Below, piece by piece: positions 47,301-59,745 of a stretch of DNA of 64,000 nucleotides (position 1 is the stretch's first letter; each line of letters opens with the position of its first letter). A program made the translations under genes and the position numbers. A model generated the notes under the pieces. That model searched no databases and was not told the DNA's origin. It worked only from the letters and a program-made list of their open reading frames with translations. This DNA comes from Medicago truncatula (lineage: Eukaryota > Streptophyta > Magnoliopsida > Fabales > Fabaceae), in the NCBI RefSeq assembly GCF_003473485.1, contig NC_053048.1, positions 46,078,255 to 46,142,254 on the forward strand, in the 5' to 3' direction.

Positions 47301-48238
47301 GCAGTTTTTGTACTTAACTAATCATTGGCAATCATGAGATCAGAATATGTGAAGGGACCATTCACCCTACTTAGGGGTAGACCCAAACCTTTGACCTTTG
47401 AAATGAATTGCTTATAAAAAGAGGGGTAGCCACTGACTTTTGGCGACGGCAGTGACATTAACAAGAAACAAACTTTTGTTAAAAAAAACAAACAAACTTT
47501 GTTTAAAAAAATAAAGTTTATAGTTTTCCAATATATATTAATTAGTTTTATTGAAAAAATAAGAGTAATGGACAAAGGGTACAATTGACAAATCATACTC
47601 TTAAAAATACCAAAACGACAGTTAAATAGGAACGCTAAATTCGCACTAGAACGACACTTAAAAATGAACGGAACAAGTGTTTGCTTAGAAATAAAAAAAA
47701 AAAAAAAGACAAACTTTTGCCTCGAGTTAAAAATTTATATCATTCAAACATAATTTGCTTCACTCCAAATCAAATACAATTAAGTCAATTTATTAATCAT
47801 TTGATTGACTTCAAATGGATAATGAGTTCTAAATTATTAACTTTTTTTTTTGGTTTGTAGAAGTTGTAGTAAACAGTTAAACACTACTGAAGCTTATAGT
47901 AATATTCAACTACAAAGTCTTAAGTTCGAACCTAACAATTTCAGCATTGATAGTTTAGCCGTACTTTACGGATCGATCATTCAACATTTTCTACTTAGAA
48001 ACAGAGAATTAAGAAGAAAAAAATTGAGGGGTAACTTCACCAAATTAAACACCATTCCAAACATACATAAAAAGTTTGAGTATGGCAATAAGGGACGCAA
48101 GAGGTTGTTGTATATACCTACTATGAAGGAACAAGCTCTCCATCTTCCTGTATTTGATCTTAAAACTGGTCTACCTTTAAGGTCCACTGTCCCATCTTCA
48201 GTATAATCTTCTTTTCCATTTTCTCCTAACATTGTCAT
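44309..48238 (-). CDS. NPF transporter gene E (NPF5.2-like), intact
   Basis: Exons 48118-48238, 46587-46804, 45486-46054 and 44309-45209; 1809 bp, 602 residues. Proton-coupling motif EVIER in helix 1; GTGGIKPSIT and GADQFDEF in the first half; NPRGITMLQRIGIG and FFYDQAPESMKSLG in the second. Exon 1 encodes MTMLGENGKEDYTEDGTVDL and is identical to exon 1 of gene H. Intron 1 is long (1313 bp) and contains a block (about 47020-47300) also found in intron 1 of F and H. Helix 4-5 sequence reads KILPVIGAYIAD where neighbours have WMMP or WIMP, the one clear oddity. It pairs with pseudogene F as a segmental duplicate. Confidence 0.9.
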
Positions 48239-50334
48239 GATGTTTGAGAATAATTATGTGCTGTTTCTAACCTCTGTTGAACGTTAATTTATACATTAAC
48301 TAATTGTCCAATTGCTTGCAAAAAAATAAAAATAATACTAGTTGCAATGTACGTCTTGTTTTATACTTTTGTCATTTATTCAAAATTTGTCCGTTTCTCT
48401 ATTCTTTATTGGTAACATTTCCATTAAATTATTAATGTGAGATTGTCAGATCACAAAATGTGTCATAAGTTTTTTTTAACTGTATTATTGGCACGGAATT
48501 TACCACATCTTCGTCGAGGAACCTATGGAGAAACAAGTTGAGTTCTCCTTCTCAATTGAATTTTGTTTGCTACGCAAGAGTTAGATATCAAACCCCTAAT
48601 CACTTATTTTAAGGGTTCAAATTTCTTACCACTTGTAACGATCCTTAAAATCTATCATAAGTTATAAGTGAACAAAAACAAATATGTGCCGATTAAATTG
48701 GATTAAGTTTTGGTCCATTATGGATCAATACTTAGACAGGTTCATACTAAACGGCACCTTTAGAGATTAAGGAGGATATGCACGACTTCCGTATAAAACA
48801 AGAGAGTAAAAGCATGTAGGGATGACGATAGAGTACTGAAATAATAAATTCATGTATGGAAATTATTATTTTTTGAAAGAAATGTACGAAAATTATTGAT
48901 GAGTCATAAATTTGGTAATTTAGTCCTCACCATGTTTCATGAACATTTTTTTAATAAATCTTTCACGACCTTGAATTTGTCAAAGCATGACATTTTTCAG
49001 GAGTTATATAACTCAAGTTGTTAATAAAAGTTTCGTTAAGATAAATCGTACATGAGAACATGAGTTTGATAACAAAATAGGTTTTACTTACCTCATGTCC
49101 ATTATTAGAGCCCATTTACCTTGAAAATCGTCTGATTAATAAAAATGAATGACATTTTCTACTTTTAATCACGTCTTTATTTTTTTTTTTTGTCTCTGTT
49201 TATTTGTTTTTCCTCCTTTTTTTTTTTTTTTTTTGTCTTTCTCTCTTTACATTCTTTTTTTTTATTTTTTTTTATTTTTAAATTTACTATTGTGATAGCT
49301 CTACTCTTTGATTGTTGTTTTCTAAACTTATAACTAAAAACTATGAATGAAGAGAAGTTGGCAAGTTTTGTTTGATTGCGCAAAGCGAGTTGAATTGATT
49401 GCAGGAAAATAAAATGTTTTGATTTAGATTCTTTCTTTAAAAAAAAAAATGTTTTGATTTAGATGTTTAGCGTTGATTAGGATTCTTCGAATCTCATGAC
49501 TCTAAAAAACTTTATAAAAGAAGGTTAATTGTTATGAGACAGTGATGTTTCTATAGAATGCTCTTAGCATTTGTGCCTAGACGAGGGCTATACTAACAAT
49601 TTTCAAAAGATAAATCATAATCTAACTATCATACTTTAAAATCCCTAATTAACTAAAGATGAGTAAGCAGCTTTCGTATTGTTCTTGTCCAGGTTAGAGC
49701 AAGGTCGTCATTCTTAACCTTAACCTAGAGAACAATATAGATACCTAGGTTTGTGAGGCCTAGAGTCGCAAAGCATTATAAAGATCTAAACATATGAAAA
49801 TTAAATAAGACTTAGAACATAACTCAATAAATATGTTTGCATTAATTAAATCCAACAAATAAATAGAGGTTCATTTTAGAACCCTAATCTTAGAGTGTTT
49901 AGTTACTCATGGTAACTGAATACATAAACAAAAGAAAAGATAAACATACTCCATAATAAGTGAGAGGAGAAAATTCCTCTTTGATTCTCTTGATGCCATC
50001 CTTGTCTTGAACCATTAGGTTTATGAATGAGTTTAAATTGGAATTCTGGTTTTTTTTTCTCCCAACTCAACTTGAAAAATTAGCAAAAAACTGTTTAAGG
50101 TCCAGAGTACAAACTTACATTTAAACATTTAAGGTCCAGTTTACAATGTTACCTTGAACCGTAACCTCAACAAGTAGTCACAACTATGGACTTAATTGAA
50201 CCTTCCTCAATTAAAGAACATAGAAACTTTGTTTTGTGTTTTCTCTAGGATATGACATCTAGTTGTGAGATGCTTTGACTTATTTCAGTCTTATCGTTAG
50301 ATGAAGCATGGTTCATCTCTATGTCCTTTTTGGT
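48239..50334. other. Intergenic: upstream of gene E and downstream of pseudogene F
   Basis: GTATAAATTAA at 48284-48294 (minus strand) is a TATA candidate for gene E. 48300-49385 matches 53290-54837 upstream of F. The empty target of the F-side MITE is at 49039-49043 (AGATA). 49186-49275 is T-rich low complexity. 49386-50100 is unique to this place with no gene. 50101-50334 is the duplicated 3' flank. Confidence 0.6.
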
Positions 50335-52303
50335 TTAAGTTACATCATCATTATATACAAAGAATTTGGCAATAACAAGAAAGAAAAAGAAGTTGACAAC
50401 ACTTATCAAGGCCAAAAAAGCATAATAATAATCTAAATGTGAGATATTTAGATTATCCAAAATCCAACCTTTATGACCATGTTTACTTGTGAGACGAGCA
50501 ACATTTGATAAAAGAAAAGTACTCAAGTAATTTCCCATGCTAATGGTTGTTGAATAATATGATGTTCCAAGGCTTTTCGTTGATTCAGGTGCTTGATCGT
50601 AGAAGAACTCTGTCTTAGCAATTTCCACAAACGTATCAGCAATCCCCATCAAAGCGAAATGAGGGACAAGAATGAAAATAGAAAGAGGGGTTGTAGCGAG
50701 CTTGCCTAAAAGATTGTGTTCTCTTGCAACACTGAGTCTCTTCCTCTCTATAAGACACGAAACAACCATTACAATGACGTGAAACACAACGCCAATTCCT
50801 AGTCTTTGTAGCATTGTAATTCCTCTTGGATTCTGTGTAGCGTCGGATAATAGGAACAAAAACAAAATCATAGATTACAATGCTTATAACCATGAAAATA
50901 TGTACAAATGCTATGAGACTTGCTGGAGGGACTTTAAAATGAGCTCCCATTCTCCTGTCTAGAGTAGTGCCTTGTTTGACGAAGAGTGTGTTTGTTTGAG
51001 CAAAAATTGTGCTTGGAATACATGATGCAATCAATATAGGGATCATTTTTGTCATTTGTTTTGTTTCCTCAATTTGTGTCACAGTACAAAGCATCCATGG
51101 TGAAGTTTGGTCGGTCTTCACTGCAGCTTTGTCAAGGAATCTACAAACATTTGTACATGTTATAACTATATACTTATGATGATTTCACCTTAGATTGAAC
51201 TCAAGTCTGGTGTCCGACACATGTTAGCATCCAACACTAACACGACATTCACATTACATGATTACATTCAATCACTTCAATTTTTCAAAAAATCATTACT
51301 AGTGTCTTTGTGTCAGAGTCGTGTTTGATATTTGTGTATGTGTGTCAGACTTTCGGTGCTTGATAGATAAATGTAAGACTTTCGGTGCTTGATAGATAAT
51401 AAATTTATGTGACATGAAAAAACAAACTAATTTATGCAGTGAAACTTTAAGTGGTAAGAAATAGTACTAAAAACTAACCTCAATGAAGAGCTGTGATTAA
51501 TTCTATACCTTCCTTTACTAGTATTATACTCTTCAATGCTCACCTCATGCAACTCTTTTGGATCATTTGGGACATTTAAGTTCCACTTTCTCAAGGCAGC
51601 CACAAAAACTTGAACCATATATTCTGATTAAAGGGCTTCCAGAAGGTAATCTATGTCTATAAAGTGGTGTTCCAAACAAAAACACCAATGTTGAAAAAAC
51701 AAGCAAGATGGTTGGAATCCCATAACCAAGGGCAAACCAACATTGTCTTGTATGTAGACTAATCCTGTTTCGGCTAAAATGCCTCCAGTTATAATGCAGA
51801 ACACCCACCAATTGAAAAAGGAAAGTTTTTGGGACCTCTCTTTAGGCTCAAACTCATCAAATTGGTCGGCTCCAGGTGTGGAGATGTTGGGCTTAATCCC
51901 CCCGTGCCTGCTGCAATGATGTACAAAGCAAAGAAGAAAATACCAATTTGTAGTGATGAAGCTTTTTGGCAATCATTGTCTTCTATCCCTTGAGAACAAG
52001 GTGGTGGTCTCAGCATTGGTAGTGACACTGCAAGAGTCAATAAACACATTCCCTGCAGGAAAAAAAAAAAAGACTTGTCACTTTTATACTTACATATATG
52101 ACTAAAAAGATTTGCAACTGCAATTTGAATGATGCATTGAGATTTTTTAAGTCACATCGACTCCAATAAATGAGATATCATGTCCATGAGATGTCAATTT
52201 AGTAGTAAAAATTTATTTTTTGTCACTTTAAATGACATATTTTAAAGAGAGCTGCTATATGCAGCGAAGAAATACTTCCCGAATGTATCCTGAAGTGACG
52301 TGT

Positions 52304-52388
<85 letters not shown>

Positions 52389-52864
52389 AGGTGAAGATTT
52401 AAATTCCGATTTTTGTGGAATAAAGGGTGGATGGTACTTCAATTAACCAATCACAGCAATTCGCAATGAGTTTGGGAAGCGCTTCTTCGCTGTGTTTAGC
52501 ATTTTTATATTTTAAATTCCATTGAAGATGGTTTTAAAAAGGATTAATGAGACTATATTAGCCGTATTTAATTAAGATTTTCTACAATATCAAATATTGT
52601 ATATATGGCGAAAATTCAAAATCTTAGAATTGAATATCTTACCAAAAAATAAATGCCAGTTGATACGACAAAGGTCCAATATCGGCCAAGATAGGCGTCG
52701 GCTATGTAAGCCCCAATAACTGGCACGATCTCAACTGTACTTGCCCAGTTAGTGACATTGTTTGCAGATTTGACAGTACGTACCCTGATGGAGCTTCTTT
52801 GTTAGATACAACACTAGATTTGATGATATCCCGAAGTATGACATCCTTTCAATCAGTTCACAGC
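50335..52864 (-). pseudogene. NPF pseudogene F (sister of E, exon 1 lost)
   Basis: Exon 2 (52643-52864), exon 3 (51479-52052) and exon 4 (50335-51140) remain, close in sequence to gene E. Lesions against E: a 4-bp insertion (GTAC duplicated, about 52776-52783) in exon 2; 1-bp deletions near 51898 and 51733 and a small insertion near 51620 in exon 3; a 2-bp deletion near 50834 in exon 4; and a premature TAA at 50335-50337 where E has CAA. Exon 1 is gone: intron 1 sequence runs straight into the 5' upstream sequence near 53209. The helix 1 motif (ELIER) is still readable. Confidence 0.88.
52245..52506. mobile_element. MITE in intron 2 of pseudogene F, with (AT)40
   Basis: 262 bp with imperfect inverted ends sharing GCAGCGAAGAA and CTTCCC, flanked by an 8-bp duplication ATATTTTA (52237-52244, 52507-52514). 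The matching place in gene E (about 46246-46262) has no insertion. Its core is an AT dinucleotide run, 52307-52386, about 40 repeats, likely to be variable in length. Confidence 0.75.
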
Positions 52865-54285
52865 CTATAACAAACACATGGATTTTTCGTATTTAAAAGG
52901 GATAATTGTTCACAGCCTATAACAAACACTAGATTAGATTGCTTTATGCCTTCGCCTTTTAGGCTTGACACTCAAGGGCGGTGTTCGGTACTAGGTATTC
53001 AGATTTAAGGAGGACCGACTGTGGGGCAAGGTTGAGGGCTACTTGTCCAAATACAACAACTCTAGAAGCCGACTAGGGATTCTAGACCGAGGATTGACCG
53101 TATGCAAGTTCATACCTAAGCCATGGCTATCATACTCGGTCGGTTGGATAAAGCACCAACGGTAAAAGACCCTCTTCATTCCAATGAGCCACACATTTGC
53201 AGTTTTTGTTGAACGTTAATTTATACAGTTAAGACAGGGAATTATATTTTCGAATGTTAGTTTCTTCAAACTAAGGTTATACATGAACTAATTGTCCAAT
53301 TGCTTGCAAAAAAAATAAAAACAATACTAGTTGCAATGTACGTCTTGTTTTATACTTTTGTCATTTATTCAAAATTTGTCCGTTTCTCTATTCTTTATTG
53401 GTTACATTTCCTTTAAATTATTAGTGTGAGATGTCAGGTCACAAAATGTGCCATAAGTTCTTTCAAAAAAAATAAAATTGTGTCAAGTTTTTTATACTGT
53501 ATTATTGATATGAAATTTACCACATCTTCACCGAGGAACCTACAGAAAACACGAGATGAGTTCTTCTTTCTCAATCAAATTTTTGGTTGGTGTGCAAGCA
53601 TTAGATATCAAAACCCTAACCATTTGTTTTAGTGGTTCAAATTTCTTACCACATGTAACAATCCTTAAGATCTGTCATAAGTTATAAGTGAACAAAAACA
53701 AATATGTGCCGATTAAATTGGATTTCGCCTAATATATTTAGAGATTTAGGATATGCACGACTTCCATATAAAACAAGAGAGTAACATGCATTGTGTATAT
53801 GAATAGAGTCTGGGTCGAGTACTAAATAATAAATTCTTAAACTAGTAAGCTTGGTATCCTCCAAAACTTATTTAAAAATTATACATGTCAATTTTGTTTT
53901 GCTTATTTTAATTTGAAAAGTATACGGTTTAAATATTCATTTTTAAAAAAAGTCAGAACAAAATCCACGTTTCTTAAACAATTTAAAGTCGGTTAACTGA
54001 CATTACAATTTTTTTTGAGAAAGAAATAGACATTATAAATTTTTTTAGTGAAAATTGAACGGATGAAATTATTTAATAAGTCTTCTTCTACGGATTATTT
54101 TTTTTTATTTAATAAGTCTTCTTCTACGGATTATTGATGAGACATAAATTTGTAATTTAGCCCCCAGTTCTCACCCTGTTCCATGAACATTTTTTTAATA
54201 AATCTTTCACGACCTTGAATTTGTCAAAGCATGACATTTTAGAGGAGTCATTGAACTCAAATTGTTAATAAGTTCTATTAAGATA
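52865..54285. other. Upstream remains of pseudogene F
   Basis: 52930-53208 is the intron 1 block shared with E and H. From about 53209 the sequence is the former 5' flank, so exon 1 and part of intron 1 are deleted. 53271-53274 is the empty site for the TIR element found upstream of gene H. No coding sequence. Confidence 0.65.
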
Positions 54286-54478
54286 AAGAGAAATGCTAGC
54301 AACATTCACTTTTCAACATTCTCTATAGCACTCACTCTTTTATTGAATAAAATTAATGTATGTTTCACCACTTTGTGTTGGTTCAATTTTTAAAATGTAG
54401 ACCCACAATAATTTAAATCAATAAGAGAGTGAGTGTTAAAGAGAGTGTTCAAAAGAGAATGTTGTTAGCATTGCTCTT
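54286..54478. mobile_element. 193-bp MITE with AGATA duplication
   Basis: Terminal inverted repeats of about 32 bp: AAGAGAAATGCTAGCAACAT on the left against AAGAGCAATGCTAACAACAT on the right, reverse-complemented. Flanked by AGATA at 54281-54285 and 54479-54483. The sister region upstream of gene E has a single AGATA and no insertion (49039-49043). Half of a related element may lie near 37890-38000. Confidence 0.82.
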
Positions 54479-54483
54479 AGATA

Positions 54484-56490
54484 AATTGTATAGGAGAACT
54501 TGATTTTGATGACAAAATAGGTTTTACTTACCTTATGTTGAACTCTGCGTTATTAGAGTCCCTTTATCTTGAAAACCGGATGATTAATAGTAATAAATGA
54601 CATTTTTTATTTTTAATCACATCTTTATTTTATATTTTTTTGTCTCTGTTTATTTGTTTCTCCTCCTCATTTCTTTTTTGTCTTTCTCTATTTATGTTTT
54701 TATTTTTATTTTTAAATTTGCTATTGTGATAGCTCTACTTTTTGATTGTTGTTTTCTATTCGTCAATTTACTAAACTTATAATTAAAAACTATGAATGAA
54801 GAGGAGTTGACAAGTTTTGTTTGATTGCGCAAAGCGCCCAAAATTTTACATTGGTGCACAAAATACCTCTGAAATTTAGAATAACAAAGCAGATTGGTCC
54901 TTGTGATCAACAATTTTTCTTGACTCTATTGTATAAAGTCTAGATAATTGACTTTGAATGATGGTGATGGCCTAAACTCATGTTTTCAAATGAAAACAAT
55001 ATCGGGGACTCGTTTATGGCTCCATCTCTGGTGGGAGATCTGAATAGGCTCCTACGGTAGGAGACATAGTTTTTTTTTTGTGTTTTTGGTAAAAATGAAT
55101 ATGAAATGATTGATCAACCTTTGGATTATAAAAGTCTACGAGTCTTACTATATCCTATCAACCCTCAATAATTTCTTTTATTTCATCATAATTGTCTCTC
55201 TCCTATCATCTCTGCATTTTTTCTTTTTCTCTCTTGACAATTCAGATCTGCAGCAACCACCAACAAAGGAGCTTGGATCATCGATGGTCTAGTGGCAAGA
55301 AACATGCTTGAATGGAGGGGATGTTGAAAAATCTGCACCAAACAATGTGGGATGAAGAAAAATGCTCTCATTAATTGTTGAAAGATTTGCTTTTTGGTAG
55401 TAATTTTTATGGGGTGTGTTCTTGATTGCAGATGTAATATTTTCTCTTGAGTGTATATAAAAGTGTGAATCTTGTTATTGCTTTGTTCTTTATTGGATAT
55501 CAAAGATTTGTTCTTTTATTTTTTTAATTTATTTATGAAAGTGTGAATCCTTCTTTAAGTTCATGCCATATCTTGTCACTAATTTTTCAGACACATGGAC
55601 AATTAGTTTAATATAATGTTAGATTGAACTAGAACAGTGAAGGCCAATATTGAATTTACATGACTGATAAATGTGCAGTGAATATTATTGATATTGTGGA
55701 GGAAAAAAACAGAGGTGGAGAATGAGATTGGAAGGGGTGAATGAACAGTGATCTGAGAGGGATTGGAATGGAAGGACCGATGTTGTGGCTGTCTCATATA
55801 ACTCAACTAGTGGGAGACAAAAATAATCAAGTGCATTTTGCTTATAGTATAATCTAGTGGGCTTGATGAATCTAGTGGTTTTAAAAGGTCATGTACCGGT
55901 AGGAGATCTATTAAGGTCTCTCACCCTAGACAGAGCCCTCGTTTATTGGTCAAATGTTTAGTTTACGTTTGTCAAAAAAAAAAAAGAGTTTAGTTTACTT
56001 ATTTTACCCTTTAGAGCGAACTTAAAACACGAGTCATGCTAATAATTAAGAAAAATGTTACATAGACACCCTTTATTATCATACACCCTTGTACATTCTA
56101 TCCACCGGGAAGAGAGAAGAGGAGATGAAAGAGAAAGTGTTCTTGTGTGGAGTCCACGTGCCACGTGTCAGATTTTTGTATGGGTATCAAGTGGTGTATT
56201 GCCACCTAAGGTTGTCTATGTATCATAACTCAACAATTAAGGCACTTGTTAAGGAGACAGACTATAAGTAGAAATTTATTATTGGAAATAACAATTTTTA
56301 AACTTTAAAAAAGTTGAATACACACTTTCCAAAAGAATAATACAATATTGGTTTTCCTTAAAACATGATCAATATGAACTCAACAACCATTTCTATTAAC
56401 TTACCTACAGGAGGACTACATTCCAAGCTCTTAAGTAAATATTACACTTTTGAAGAATCTTAAACCCGTGAACTTAATTCTTTGTCAAGT
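54484..56490. other. Intergenic between pseudogene F upstream and gene G 3' end
   Basis: The E/F duplication ends near 54837. Beyond it I see no gene. About 55280-55300 contains a tRNA A-box-like stretch (TGGTCTAGTGG), possibly SINE debris. 55010-55080 and 55880-55930 share a 'taggaga' motif in a degenerate repeat. Confidence 0.5.
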
Positions 56491-58737
56491 TCATATTTCC
56501 CCTAGGAGTTGACAATTTATTTTAGAATTGTTCTGAGATGGAGCAGGGTTTTTCTCCAAGCTTGGATTGTTTTGCCTTACATCATTATAAACATAGAACT
56601 TGGCAACAAATATGAAGCATATGAGGTTGAGTAAGCTTAATACTACCATGAAAGCATAATAGTAATCTAAACGAGAGATGTTTAGATTATTCAAAATCCA
56701 ACCTTTGTGACCATGTCTTTGAGTGATATCAGCAACAGTTGACAGAATGAAGGCACTAACAAAACCTCCCAAACCCAAGCTTGTTGTGGAAAGTGATGCT
56801 CCAAGACTTTTCATGCCTTCTGGTGCTTGATCATAAAAAAACTCCATCTTAGCAATTTCAACAAAGCTATCAGCAACCCCTGCTAAAGCAAATTGAGGAA
56901 AGAGAGCGAAAATAGTAAGAGGTAGTGTATCATGCAGGCCTAAGAGGTTGTTTTCTCTTGCAACATTGAGTCTCTTCCTCTCAACCAAACTTGCAATAAG
57001 CATCACAATAACGTGCAATGTAAGGCCAACTCCTAGTCTCTGTAGGATTGTGATCCCTCTAGGGTTCTTTGTATAGGACCTAATCACAGGAACAAAAGCA
57101 CGATCATAGACTACAATGCTTATCAGCATGAAGATAACTATAACTGCTAGGAGACTTGCCGCTGGGATTGCAAAATGGGGTCCCATTCTTCTATCAAGTG
57201 TGGTACCTTGTTTAATGAAGAGTGTGAATGATTGCATTACCATGGTGCTTGGAATAATTGTTATAATCAAAATAGGTATCAGTTTAATCATTTGCTTGGT
57301 TTCCTCAACTTGTGTCACTGTACATAGCATCCATGATGAAGTTTGGCCAGTTGTTACAGCTGCTTTGTCAAGGATTCTGCAAACACATAAATGGGAGAAA
57401 TATGTAATTAAAATGAGTCCTATTGAAAACGAAACTTGAATCGATAAAAAGTAATTCGATTCAACCTCAAGAAAGATGTGTGTTCAATTTTGTTTCTAGC
57501 GTTACATGCATACTCTTCTATACTTAGCTCATGTAACAGTTTTGGATCATTTGGAACATGCGTCTTCCATTTTCTCATAGCAGCCACAAAGACTTGAAGC
57601 ATCCTTGTTATAGGGCTGCCTGAGGGAAATCTATGCCTATAAAATGGCGTTCCTACAAAAAACGTTATTATTGAAACAGCAAGGCCAATGGTTGGAAGTC
57701 CGTATCCGAGGCCCCAACCCACATTGTCTTGTATGTAAACCAAGATAGTGCTGGAAAAAAGCATGCCGATTAAAATGCTAGAAAACCACCAATTGAAAAA
57801 AGAGAGCTTATAGAATCTCTCTTTGGTATCAAACTCGTCAAATTGGTCTGCTCCCAGAGTAGAAATGTTGGCCTTGGTTCCACCATTGCCTAGAGAAATG
57901 GTGTATAAGGCAAGGAAGAAAACACCCTTTTGCAATGGTGTCGCCTTGAGGCAATTCTCACCAACGATGCCTTCTGTACATGGTGGTGGGCTCAATGATG
58001 GTAGTGAAACTGCTAGAGTCAACAAACACATCCCCTGAGTGAAAAGAAAACAAAAATCATGTCAAGCATAAATAATGCATCGAGATAACATAGAATAAAG
58101 TTAGTGATGCATGTATTTCAAAATCCTTATCTCACATTCATACCAAGAGATAAATGCACGATGCAACTACAAAGGTCCAGTATCGACCAAGATATGCATC
58201 AGCTACGTAAGCTCCTACAAGTGGCATCATCCAAACTGAACCCGCCCAATTGCTAACGTTGTTTGAAGATTCCACAGTACCCTCATGATGCTGATTTGTC
58301 AAATACACCACTAAGTTTGAAGCTATCCCAAAGTAAGCCATCCTCTCAAACATTTCATACCCTATAAATTTAACTTACACATAAATGCATTATAACATAT
58401 TCATAAGTGTTATAATAGGTAAAAACAATAAAATGAGAAGGTAAAATATTATGTTACTGAAAAAAGCTGAAACTCTGAAACAGTTCATACTTATTTTAAA
58501 AAACTGAAAAATCCAACACAATCAAACATATCTTAAGCATTCAAAATTATGTGTTGGTAAAAAAAACACACAATTATGTTAAGTCCCTTAAAATAATGGT
58601 TAAGTAATTTTACCTACTATAAAAGAGCAAGCTTTCCATCTTCCGGTCTTTGATCTTAAAACCGGTTTACCTTGTAGACTTACTGTGCCATCTTGCGTGT
58701 AATCATTGTCTTGTCCTTTTTCTTCAACCACTTCCAT
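56491..58737 (-). CDS. NPF transporter gene G (NPF5.2-like), intact
   Basis: Exons 58614-58737, 58144-58361, 57466-58034 and 56491-57376; 1797 bp, 598 residues. It begins MEVVEEKGQDNDYTQDGTVS, has ExxER as EMFER, LGNGGTKANISTLGADQFDEF in the first half, and NPRGITILQRLGVG and FFYDQAPEGMKSLG in the second. In helix 4, where the neighbours have GTGGTKPN, it reads GNGGTKAN, which changes a strongly conserved Thr and Pro; this could affect transport or simply mark divergence. Introns are the shortest in the cluster (intron 2 is 109 bp, intron 3 is 89 bp). By exon 1 it groups with A, C and D rather than with E, F and H. Confidence 0.9.
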
Positions 58738-59745
58738 GATTCCCTAGCTAAGGTAGAAATCTTACTAATGAAATTATTTGAGTTTATTCTTGTGAAAAAA
58801 CTAAGGTAGAATAGAAATCTCAAGGGATATTTGAAAGAATAATCCGCAATTTGTTTTTTGCCTCTTGCTATTTTCGTAATTCGGTGGTGTTTACCTCTTC
58901 GACCAGGCTATTGTGGTATTAGAAGTGGACGTGAGATTAATATGGTCACAAAAGGTCACTAGCTTATAAACTGAAATTAAATTATGGATCAAAATGTCTT
59001 TTTGGCTTTTGCAAGAGATCAATGTCTTTTTGGTCATTCTATATTGGAAAATAACAAGTGCTCTATGACAAAGTTTAAAATGGAAATTTTATTTTGAAAT
59101 TTGTGTATTCACATATTCAAACATCAAAAAATAACTTTTTCTATATGAAAGTTATCAATTGTTAGCAAGACCCTTTTATATTCCCTTTCGGATACTCTCA
59201 ATGCAATTTATGTGGGGTCCAGTTATTGCCACATGGTCATAATGCATGCAAAGACATGTTACATTTGTATATGGTGAAAAATGGAAAAATGCATGTAATA
59301 ACAAGTTGCAAGATGCATGAAATGCAAATAATGTCTTGTTGCCCAATGATTTATTCATTGTTTGCATGTAACCCTTCAAAGTAGTCGATGGTCATTCTTA
59401 TTTCTTAATATATGTTTGTTTTTAAGTTAGCTTTTAAATTAAAGCGTCACAATGCAAGCTAGTGTAAGAGTTCACTCCAATTTGTTGTGGTTAATGTTTA
59501 TACATAATATTCATTAACCACAATTTGTGTTTAAATATATACTTAAAAATTGTGGTTAATGTTTGACAAAAAAAAATTCGTGGTTAATGACGTTTAAAAT
59601 CATGGTTAATTATGTTGAGTGCATAGTTAATGAGTTGCCCCACAAGTCACAGATATGGACACTGAGGTGAACCTTTATTTGCATTTTCAATAGGCTCTTT
59701 ACAAGAACAGAGAAACCTTATAGGGTTTTCTCTAGGATTTGGCAT
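58738..59745. other. Intergenic between genes G and H
   Basis: 58875-58945 holds the upstream block shared with D, C and B. Beyond the H stop codon there is a 12-bp perfect inverted repeat with a 15-nt loop (59485-59496 with 59512-59523) and two further copies of 'gtggttaatg'. No gene. Confidence 0.55.

Noticed and set aside
52307-52386. AT run as an origin or matrix-attachment signal
   Set aside because: A simple microsatellite inside a MITE; nothing else supports such a role.
55265-55320. tRNA-derived SINE near an A-box-like TGGTCTAGTGG
   Set aside because: No B box at a proper distance and no target duplication found; kept only as a remark.
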